DNA of 12,839 nucleotides from Nitrospirota bacterium (GTDB taxonomy: Bacteria; Nitrospirota; Thermodesulfovibrionia; Thermodesulfovibrionales; Magnetobacteriaceae). The first letter of the stretch is position 1, and every line of letters starts with the position of its first letter. The position numbers and the translations under genes are program-made. The notes beneath the pieces were generated by a model. That model worked only from the letters and a program-made list of their open reading frames with translations, was not told where the DNA came from and ran no database searches. Where the stretch lies: assembly GCA_015233485.1 (NCBI GenBank), contig JADFXO010000051.1:4631-17469 (forward strand). Direction: 5' to 3'. This document shows positions 7,493-12,839 of this stretch, one piece after another.

Positions 7493-7792
7493 TCAGCTCT
7501 CTTTCTTCCAACTTGTCACCTGTATCGGCCCTGCAAATATCTCTGTGGATTTCTTGATTAAGTCCTGAATATAGGGCATTGCCATGTGATTGTCAAGGGC
7601 CTCAGTGCTTGCCCATGTTTCGTAGAACATAAAATAGCCCGGGATTTCCTTTGACTGGTGAAGGTCATAGGATATACAGCCGCTTTCCTTGCGCGTGTCT
7701 TCAACCAGCGACAGAAGCTCCTGTTTTACCACATCCACCATCCCATCTTTTGCCTTTATTAACGCCATAACTGTTACCTGACTGTTTTCCAT
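7493..7792 (-). CDS. Antibiotic biosynthesis monooxygenase (ABM / YgiN-like) domain protein
   Basis: At 99 residues this is a full-length single ABM domain, a dimeric ferredoxin-like fold. Diagnostic stretches are VMALIKAKDGMVDVVKQEL (8-26), ESGCISYDLHQS (36-47) and FMFYETWASTEALDNH (54-69), with the conserved Glu/Trp of the strand and the His after it. Family members include quinol monooxygenase YgiN, heme-degrading enzymes and cofactor-free oxygenases of polyketide tailoring; the sequence does not separate these. AAGGAGG sits 8-9 nt before the ATG. It lies 75 bp after mutS2 and 38 bp before the OLD-like gene on the same strand, so read-through from mutS2 is plausible. Expected to be cytoplasmic and probably involved in quinone or oxidative stress handling, by analogy only. 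Confidence 0.85.
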   Translation of the reverse strand: MENSQVTVMALIKAKDGMVDVVKQELLSLVEDTRKESGCISYDLHQSKEIPGYFMFYETWASTEALDNHMAMPYIQDLIKKSTEIFAGPIQVTSWKKES

Positions 7793-7867
7793 ATCAATGT
7801 TCCTCCTTAAATGTAATGTATTCTATTGTAACAAAAACATTAATATTATTATTTGTTTGGCAGCCCG

Positions 7868-10270
7868 CTACGTGTTTAAGGCAACGATTGTTACTGCATC
7901 GCCGCCCGTGTCTTTGTCGCCCTTTTTGTAAGCCTTTACGAGCGGGTGAGCTTCTAAGTGTTCCCTTACCGCCCTTGCCAGTGCGCCGGTGCCTATGCCG
8001 TGGATTACCCTTATGTCTTTGTGCTCTGCAATTGCCGCGTCGTTCAGATATCGTTCAAGGACTGATATGGCAGGATCAACGCGTTGGCCAACAAGGTTTA
8101 TTTCATATGGGATAAACGACGACATGCCCTGCAATCCGGTATCGGATGTATGCCCGCCGTATGATTGCGCAAGCGGCTGATTTGAGGGCTGCACTTCTAC
8201 GCGTTGGAGCGCACCGATAGAAACCTCGATTTCACGCCCCCTTACGAGGACAACGGCACGGCCCTTTTTTATGTTTATTGAGGTGACAGTACCGTCGGCG
8301 TCGAATCCTTCTATGCGTACGGTCTCGCCAGGCGCGAGGTTTTCTATCTCCGGCGTGTGAGTCTTTTGCAGCGCGCGTTTTTCCTGTCCAAGTTTGGCAA
8401 GTCTTTTGTCGATATTAATGACCAGCTCCTTAGCCTTCAGCGTGTCGGCCTTTGTCAGCTCCACGAGGATTTCCCTTGCCTCTATTTTGAGGGCGGCAAT
8501 GATTCTTTGAGCCTCGTCATTGGTCTTTAGGAGCGTCATATTTTTTTGACGTTGTAGTGTGTCAAGTTCATGTCTTAAATTGTCTTTGACTGTGGCAATC
8601 TCATCGTGGAGTGCTTGAAGCCGCAGTGCATCTCTTTCATTCTGTGATATTTTTTCCCGTAAATCAGACATCAGGGCCTCCATTTGTATCTCAGCGCCGG
8701 ACAAAAAACCCTTTGCGTCTTCAATTATATCGTCATCAAGGCCATAGTGTGCCGCTATCTCAAAGGCGTACGAGGTGCCCAGCTCACCGGGGGATAGTTT
8801 ATACGTCGGCCTGAATACCCTGTCTTTGTTTACGTCCGCGGTTATTTCCATAATCATCGCCCCGACGGTGATGTGTTTTGTAGTTGCCGCAAACATTTTT
8901 AACAGCCTTAGGTGTGTTGTGACGACAGAAAGGGCGCCAAGTTGTGTGAGGCGTTTGAGCACCGCGCACCCCAGTGCCCCACCCTCGTCAGGGTCTGTGC
9001 CTGAGCCAAGCTCATCAAGCAATACCAGGGTCTCACTGCCGCTTTGTGCAACTATCTGGGCAAGGCGGCTTATGCGGGCGGAAAATGTCGATAGATTGTC
9101 CTCTATTGATTGCTCATCCCCGATATCCACTAATATGTGTTTTACAAATGCAACGCTTGAGCCGGACAGAGCCGGTATGTGCATACCCGACAGCGCCATC
9201 AGGTGAAGCACCCCAATAGTCTTTAAAACCACAGTCTTGCCCCCGGCGTTTGAGCCGGTGATGACGATTGATTTATAGGCCGCGCCCAATGTGAAATCCA
9301 GCGGGACTATCTCGTCTGCCCTATTGTGCCTTGCGAGGGTTTTTAAGAGCAGGGGGTGGCGCCCTTTGATAATATTTATGCACCTGTCTTCGTCTATCAA
9401 CGGGGCAGACATCTTAAGGGCATCGGCAAAAACCGCCTTGGCCATTACCGTGTCAAGTTTCACTACCAGATGGTAGTCTTTTTCTATATCATTCAGGTTA
9501 TCGCGTATTGCGCCGGAGAGTTTTTTTAGAATCTTGAATTCCTCTATCTTTTCTTCCGACTTTAGGGAGTCTATCTCGTTTCCCACAGACTGAGTTTCAT
9601 ACGGTTCGGTAAAGAGTGTCTCGCCGGTTTTTGAAATATCGTGGATTACGCCGGGGATTTGCCCTCTTGAGTCCCTCCGGACGGGAATGACCCAGCGGCC
9701 ATTTCTTATCGTTATAAAATCGTCCTGTATGTGCGGCTCAAGGGCATGTCTTTTCAGGAGTTTTTCGAGGATGTGTTTAACCCTCTGTTCCTGCGCCGCG
9801 AGTTTTTTTCGGACAGATGACAACTCCGGTGATGCCTCATCAGTAATGCGCCCGTCGGAGTCGATGGATTTTACAATTGCCCGCTTTATGAACGCGTGGC
9901 CGGTTATTTGAGATACGGCTCCAATTATATTGGGGCTGTTTTTTTCGATGGACAGACGTTTTAGATTCAACGCCGATTCAAAGAGGCCAATAAATTCCCG
10001 TAATTCAAGGGGTTCAAGGATGGAGCCATCAGGGCGAAGTTCAGCAAATAACGGCAGCATGTCGTTAAATGACTCAATGGCCGGGCGTTTATCCTCGGAA
10101 AAGAGCGCCCTCCACTCGGATATGTGATCAATTTCGCGCCGAATCTCCGCGATGTCTGAAGAGGGGGCAGTATCGGCGAGAAGCGCCTTGCCGCCTTCGG
10201 TTGCGGCATAGGACATCGCCATATCCAGTATCTTGTGAAACTCAAGGCTCCTTTCTGGTACTTGCTCCAT
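7868..10270 (-). CDS. mutS2: MutS2 family ATPase/Smr protein
   Basis: The 800-residue length matches MutS2 (typically about 780-800). It lacks the MutS mismatch-recognition N-terminus and contains the helical clamp region, then Walker A GSNAGGKT (339-346), the DIGDEQSIEDNLSTFSARI block, Walker B VLLDELGSGTDPDEGG (Asp419-Glu420), a long charged coiled-coil segment (~515-640), a KOW-like beta section and a C-terminal Smr domain (~723-798) with HGIGTGAL. In bacteria MutS2 acts in suppression of recombination or in rescue of stalled or collided ribosomes, depending on lineage. The usual LDLRG entry of Smr reads INLVG here, so the acidic residue of the nuclease-associated LDLR motif is replaced. 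The start at 10270 lacks a Shine-Dalgarno and lies about 10 nt after a TATAAT, suggesting a very short leader. It is divergent from rmlC. Confidence 0.95.
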   Translation of the reverse strand: MEQVPERSLEFHKILDMAMSYAATEGGKALLADTAPSSDIAEIRREIDHISEWRALFSEDKRPAIESFNDMLPLFAELRPDGSILEPLELREFIGLFESALNLKRLSIEKNSPNIIGAVSQITGHAFIKRAIVKSIDSDGRITDEASPELSSVRKKLAAQEQRVKHILEKLLKRHALEPHIQDDFITIRNGRWVIPVRRDSRGQIPGVIHDISKTGETLFTEPYETQSVGNEIDSLKSEEKIEEFKILKKLSGAIRDNLNDIEKDYHLVVKLDTVMAKAVFADALKMSAPLIDEDRCINIIKGRHPLLLKTLARHNRADEIVPLDFTLGAAYKSIVITGSNAGGKTVVLKTIGVLHLMALSGMHIPALSGSSVAFVKHILVDIGDEQSIEDNLSTFSARISRLAQIVAQSGSETLVLLDELGSGTDPDEGGALGCAVLKRLTQLGALSVVTTHLRLLKMFAATTKHITVGAMIMEITADVNKDRVFRPTYKLSPGELGTSYAFEIAAHYGLDDDIIEDAKGFLSGAEIQMEALMSDLREKISQNERDALRLQALHDEIATVKDNLRHELDTLQRQKNMTLLKTNDEAQRIIAALKIEAREILVELTKADTLKAKELVINIDKRLAKLGQEKRALQKTHTPEIENLAPGETVRIEGFDADGTVTSINIKKGRAVVLVRGREIEVSIGALQRVEVQPSNQPLAQSYGGHTSDTGLQGMSSFIPYEINLVGQRVDPAISVLERYLNDAAIAEHKDIRVIHGIGTGALARAVREHLEAHPLVKAYKKGDKDTGGDAVTIVALNT

Positions 10271-10279
10271 CGTCGTGGT

Positions 10280-10308
10280 ATTATAATAATTCCCCGCATG
10301 TTTTTACA
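10280..10308 (-). promoter_or_regulatory. Putative mutS2 promoter
   Basis: On the minus strand, a perfect -10 TATAAT (10285-10280) lies 17 bp from TGTAAA (10308-10303), a poor -35. The predicted start near 10273 leaves only about 3 nt before the ATG. The same hexamer read on the other strand (TTTACA) serves the divergent rmlC promoter. Confidence 0.4.
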
Positions 10309-10332
10309 TACGATTGTTGATATTGGTATAAT
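10303..10332 (+). promoter_or_regulatory. Putative rmlC promoter
   Basis: TTTACA (10303-10308), an 18-bp spacer and TATAAT (10327-10332) form a good sigma70-type promoter. Transcription would begin near 10339 and include the AAAGGAG ribosome-binding site (10352-10358). Confidence 0.55.
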
Positions 10333-10367
10333 AACGCCAACAAATATGACTAAAGGAGAGAATGAAG

Positions 10368-10913
10368 ATGCCTTTTGAGTTTGAACGGCTGGACATACCG
10401 GACGTAGTGTTGGTAACGCCGCGGGTGTTCCCCGACGACAGGGGTTTTTTTAAGGAGCTTTATAAATATTCCGATTTTGCCGCCTTTGGAATAAAAGAAC
10501 GGTTTGTGCAGGACAATTTTTCGAAATCCTCAAAGGATGTCCTCAGGGGGCTTCACTATCAGGTTGCCCCAAAGGCGCAGGGGAAACTTGTCTCATGCCA
10601 AAGGGGTGAAATATTTGACGTGGCCGTGGATATTCGCGCTGACTCCGGGACATTCGGGCGCTGGGTAAGCGCTGTGTTAACCGGTGAAAACCATAAGATG
10701 CTTTACATACCTCCCGGCTTTGCCCACGCATTTGTCGTCCTCAGTGACACCGTAGAGGTTATGTACAAGTGTACGAACGAATATTCACCCAAAGACGACA
10801 GGGGAATAATATGGAACGACCCGGAGATAAACATCAACTGGGCAGTAAAGACCCCACTTGTGTCCGACAAAGACGCACGGCTGCCACGATTGAAAGACAT
10901 CGAAAAAATGTGA
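10368..10913 (+). CDS. rfbC: dTDP-4-dehydrorhamnose 3,5-epimerase
   Basis: The 181-residue cupin protein carries the full RmlC signature: FPDDRGFFKELY (21-32), VLRGLHYQ with the catalytic-base His63, GEIFDVAVDIR, LYIPPGFAHAFVVLSD and EVMYKCTNEYSP with the catalytic Tyr139. It epimerises dTDP-4-keto-6-deoxyglucose at C3 and C5 on the way to dTDP-L-rhamnose for surface polysaccharides. ATG 10368 gives a 9-nt distance from GGAG; an in-frame ATG at 10362 is only 3 nt away and less likely. No rmlA, rmlB or rmlD lies in the window, so it is an orphan member here, or could belong to the closely related 3-epimerase group. It faces mutS2 head to head and converges on the TSUP gene. Confidence 0.9.
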   Translation: MPFEFERLDIPDVVLVTPRVFPDDRGFFKELYKYSDFAAFGIKERFVQDNFSKSSKDVLRGLHYQVAPKAQGKLVSCQRGEIFDVAVDIRADSGTFGRWVSAVLTGENHKMLYIPPGFAHAFVVLSDTVEVMYKCTNEYSPKDDRGIIWNDPEININWAVKTPLVSDKDARLPRLKDIEKM

Positions 10914-10941
10914 AAGAGACGAAAGTAAAAGAATTAAAGAC

Positions 10942-10962
10942 GAAGGGGGATAATCCCCCTTC
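10942..10962. terminator. GC-rich hairpin between convergent genes
   Basis: GAAGGGGG (10942-10949) pairs with CCCCCTTC (10955-10962) around a 5-nt loop; the full 21 bp is palindromic about its centre. Neither side has a continuous T run, although the minus-strand 3' side is T-rich (GTCTTTAATTCTTTT). It is placed to end rmlC (+) or the TSUP transcript (-), more probably the latter. Confidence 0.45.
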
Positions 10963-11004
10963 ACCCCGTATTCTCGCACATGTTTTATCTGTTTAATTTG
11001 GGCT

Positions 11005-11020
11005 GCCGCCCGCTGGCGGC
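11005..11020. other. Short GC-only stem-loop
   Basis: GCCGCC (11005-11010) and GGCGGC (11015-11020) form a 6-bp stem with a CGCT loop between the convergent rmlC and TSUP stops. No T tract follows. It may assist termination or be a copy of a dispersed GC-rich palindrome; this cannot be judged from one window. Confidence 0.35.
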
Positions 11021-11057
11021 TTCCAGAACTCCGGCTAAGGGATATCATACAAGCCCT

Positions 11058-11990
11058 TTAAAAAAACTGGATTATATATTGTGCTGACAAAAATACGATT
11101 ACAGCGCCTAGCGCCAGCTTTATGATTTTTTGCGGGACATGTTTTTGTGTCTTTGCCCCCAAATACATGCCTATAAACCCACCAATGCCGAATAGAATTC
11201 CCAAAAACCAATCGGGATTAGCAGGAACTCCTCCTGTGGCAGGGATTAAACTGAAGAAAACCGCTCCCGCTAACGATGTTATGAACGTTCCCATCAAAGC
11301 AGCCCCGGCTATGGTATAAACAGGCAGATGGAAGACGGCCACGCAAAATGGCGCGATAATTGACCCACCGCCAATCCCATACGCCCCACCTATGATGCCG
11401 ACAACAAAAGACATGATGAACATACTGGCTGGTTTGAATGAAAAAGTCTCTCCCCAGAATTCGTATTCTATCTTTCTTATGGATAGGGATATCGTTCTTA
11501 CTACGGCTTCTGAGGAAATTCCCGCGTTGATTTTAAACTTGTCGTCTAATGTTTTTGAGGTAAGGGGGGATGATTTCTTCCTGACTATGAATTCCTTCAA
11601 AAGTCTTATACCTATATACATCAAAACACATCCTACAAACAGCTTAAATACTTTCGGGTCGGGTAGATAAAAAACCCTTACATAATATCCGATAAACACG
11701 CCAGGTAAGGTACCTATAACTACAACCCACGTAAGAGGCCATGCCATACGGCCTTCTTTTATATACCGGTATACGCCGCTTGGAATCGCAACAATATTGA
11801 ACACATGGTTTGTCCCGCTAACCGAAGGAGCAGTATAATTAAGAAAGCTCATCTGAAATGGAAGCAAGAGAAATGCCCCGGATATTCCCCCCATAGATGT
11901 AAAAAACGAGATAACCATCGCAACAAGGGGTGGCAATAAAATATTGGTCTTTACCCCTGAGACTGGAAAAACTACAGTAAGTAAATCCAT
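11058..11990 (-). CDS. TSUP family (TauE/SafE) membrane transporter
   Basis: The 310-residue product is largely hydrophobic, with about eight transmembrane segments in two halves. Each half begins with a glycine-rich TSUP repeat: FFTSMGGISGAFLLLPFQ (~28-45) and FVVGIIGGAYGIGGGSIIAPF (~195-215). Members export sulfite, sulfoacetate or other organosulfur anions, or take up related anions; the substrate here is not deducible. A hydrophilic loop of about 55 residues (~133-187) separates the halves and should be cytoplasmic. GGAGGAG sits 7 nt before ATG 11990. The quinone oxidoreductase gene ends 61 bp upstream on the same strand, so the two may be co-transcribed. No sulfur-metabolism gene is in the window to narrow the function. 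Confidence 0.88.
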   Translation of the reverse strand: MDLLTVVFPVSGVKTNILLPPLVAMVISFFTSMGGISGAFLLLPFQMSFLNYTAPSVSGTNHVFNIVAIPSGVYRYIKEGRMAWPLTWVVVIGTLPGVFIGYYVRVFYLPDPKVFKLFVGCVLMYIGIRLLKEFIVRKKSSPLTSKTLDDKFKINAGISSEAVVRTISLSIRKIEYEFWGETFSFKPASMFIMSFVVGIIGGAYGIGGGSIIAPFCVAVFHLPVYTIAGAALMGTFITSLAGAVFFSLIPATGGVPANPDWFLGILFGIGGFIGMYLGAKTQKHVPQKIIKLALGAVIVFLSAQYIIQFF

Positions 11991-12010
11991 AATAATTCTC
12001 CTCCATCTCT

Positions 12011-12041
12011 CATAACCCTACCCTATTCATAGCCTACCCTA
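12011..12041. repeat. Two near-identical tandem units upstream of the TSUP gene
   Basis: CATAACCCTACCCTA (12011-12025) and CATAGCCTACCCTA (12028-12041) repeat with a 17-bp period. They sit between the oxidoreductase stop and the TSUP ribosome-binding site. This could be a two-site operator or a slippage duplication. Confidence 0.55.
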
Positions 12042-12051
12042 CTTATTATTT

Positions 12052-12633
12052 TTAGCATATCATTTTAGCGACGGCCTTCACCTCTTCAAGCATTTTGGCG
12101 CGCTCCGCGCCGGTGATATATGGAACGGCGGTAAAGAACACGTGCTTCAATACCTCCATAGCACAGAACCTGTATATGCCGTCGTCTGAGGTTTTAAGCA
12201 TACCGTTAAACATGCCGTTTTTATTGTACATCTCCTCAGGGGTGCCGGTTGTGTTGATTATCAGGGCTTTTTTGCCGTTTAGAAGCCCTACGACGCCGGT
12301 CTCGTTTATTGTAAAAGCAAAACCGGAAGAGAAGACCCTGTCTATATAACCCTTAAATATGGCCGGAAGTCCTGTCCACCAGATCGGGTGGACGAAACTG
12401 ATTACATCGGCCCAGGCAATGTGGTCTTGTTCGACTTTAACGTCCGCGGCGGACTTGCCGGCCTGGATTAGTTCAAAATCAGATGGTTTTAACACCGGGT
12501 CGAAATTTTGTTCGTATAAATCCCTAACTCTGACCTCATGGCCGGCGGCCTTTAACTCCCCCGCGAGGGTCTCCATTATGGCGTGATTAAAACTCTTAGG
12601 ATTGGGATGTGCGTAAACAATCAGATTTTTCAT
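12052..12633 (-). CDS. Flavodoxin-fold NAD(P)H:quinone oxidoreductase
   Basis: The 193-residue protein matches the Flavodoxin_2 group (KefF, MdaB, NQO1-like). Visible landmarks are the N-terminal beta strand with the phosphate loop LIVYAHPNPKSFNHAI (4-19), FVHPIWWTGLPAIFKGYIDR (~80-99), which binds the flavin ring, and the NTTGTPEEMY loop (~126-135). Such enzymes are soluble FMN/FAD dimers that reduce quinones by two electrons, avoiding semiquinone radicals; some gate potassium efflux systems, but no KefC-like gene is seen here. AAGGAGG lies about 6 nt before the ATG. It is the first gene of a probable pair with the TSUP permease. The exact acceptor is unknown. Confidence 0.9.
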   Translation of the reverse strand: MKNLIVYAHPNPKSFNHAIMETLAGELKAAGHEVRVRDLYEQNFDPVLKPSDFELIQAGKSAADVKVEQDHIAWADVISFVHPIWWTGLPAIFKGYIDRVFSSGFAFTINETGVVGLLNGKKALIINTTGTPEEMYNKNGMFNGMLKTSDDGIYRFCAMEVLKHVFFTAVPYITGAERAKMLEEVKAVAKMIC

Positions 12634-12655
12634 TTAGTCCTCCTTATACACGTAT

Positions 12656-12685
12656 TTAATAGTATATACTGACCCAATATGTAAA
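12656..12685 (-). promoter_or_regulatory. Weak candidate promoter for the oxidoreductase gene
   Basis: On the minus strand, TTTACA (12685-12680), an 18-bp spacer and TATTAA (12661-12656) would start transcription near 12650, just ahead of the AAGGAGG site. The spacer overlaps the 10-bp palindrome AGTATATACT (12661-12670). A related AGTATACT palindrome lies at 12711-12718. Confidence 0.3.
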
Positions 12686-12809
12686 ATCTATATGCAAAAA
12701 AAATGTGGCGAGTATACTGCTACCATAAAGGAGTGGACATCCCAAAGGAGTAGAGGTTAAACTCTCTGCATGGCGGAGATCAACACCTTAAAGTAAGGAG
12801 CAAGAGCAA

Positions 12810-12839
12810 ATGGGACAGAGAAGATGGTCAGCAGACGAG
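12810..12839 (+). CDS. Start of a gene cut by the window edge, possibly transposase
   Basis: Only ten codons are visible (MGQRRWSADE), opened by ATG 9 nt after AAGGAG (12795-12800). The RRWSADE motif resembles the N-terminus of IS3/IS66-type transposase subunits, which often begin RRRWSAEEK, so an insertion sequence may enter the window here. Ten residues cannot establish this. Upstream, AAAGGAGT occurs twice 17 bp apart (12727 and 12744), and a tiny reading frame (12770-12796, eight codons) ends within the ribosome-binding site; its coding status is doubtful. Confidence 0.4.
   Translation, partial: MGQRRWSADE

Noticed and set aside
5790..7792. Gabija or PARIS system
   Set aside because: The ATPase/TOPRIM protein fits the OLD class, but no UvrD-like helicase or separate TOPRIM partner is present; the neighbour is an ABM protein.
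7816..8115. 99-codon + strand frame rich in Leu, Cys, Pro and Arg
   Set aside because: Shadow of the Smr-coding end of mutS2; the biased composition is typical of an antisense frame.
8775..9206. 143-codon + strand reading frame
   Set aside because: Antisense shadow of the mutS2 ATPase domain; composition and lack of recognisable motifs do not support a gene.
12770..12796. Eight-codon leader peptide frame before the right-edge gene
   Set aside because: No ribosome-binding site at a usable distance and too short to judge.

Overview
This looks like a chromosomal window from a moderately AT-rich, Gram-negative-type bacterium. The genes do not fix the phylum. The mix of a Hanks-type kinase, MutS2, a TSUP transporter, an orphan RmlC and a secreted-type pentapeptide-repeat channel would suit a Nitrospirota or deltaproteobacterial-like anaerobe, but that is an impression, not a demonstration. 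No rRNA, tRNA or CRISPR array is visible.

Left part (1-5702, all + strand, very AT-rich in its non-coding stretches). A 5' flank with a long imperfect inverted repeat leads to an ASCH-domain / winged-helix protein, which appears to have an almost leaderless promoter. Next come a Ser/Thr protein kinase fused to a C-terminal cyclic-nucleotide-binding domain, and then a 950-residue protein that joins a signal-peptide-like N-terminus, a pentapeptide-repeat beta-helix and a C-terminal K+-channel-like membrane module. The last gene is the most AT-rich and looks foreign relative to the MutS2 side. It has a near-consensus promoter, a perfect 12-bp-arm palindrome just upstream and a leader of about 110 nt.

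Middle part (5790-10270, - strand). mutS2, a YgiN/ABM-type monooxygenase and an OLD-like ATPase with a C-terminal TOPRIM domain lie in that transcriptional order with short gaps. The ATPase also appears to have its own extended -10 promoter. mutS2 is divergent from a rmlC/rfbC gene, and the two promoters seem to share one -35 hexamer.

Right part (10368-12839). rmlC (+) converges on a TSUP (TauE/SafE) permease, which lies downstream of a flavodoxin-fold NAD(P)H:quinone oxidoreductase; both are on the - strand. At the extreme right edge the first ten codons of a + strand gene are visible, possibly an IS-type transposase.

The most interesting content is the left block plus the OLD-like nuclease. 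It combines an RNA/nucleotide-binding ASCH protein, a cNMP-gated kinase candidate, a very large sensor-like beta-helix wired to a channel, and a TOPRIM ATPase. Each part belongs to a class seen in stress-signalling or phage-defence settings. Nothing in the sequence proves they act together: they have separate promoters and the ATPase is on the opposite strand.
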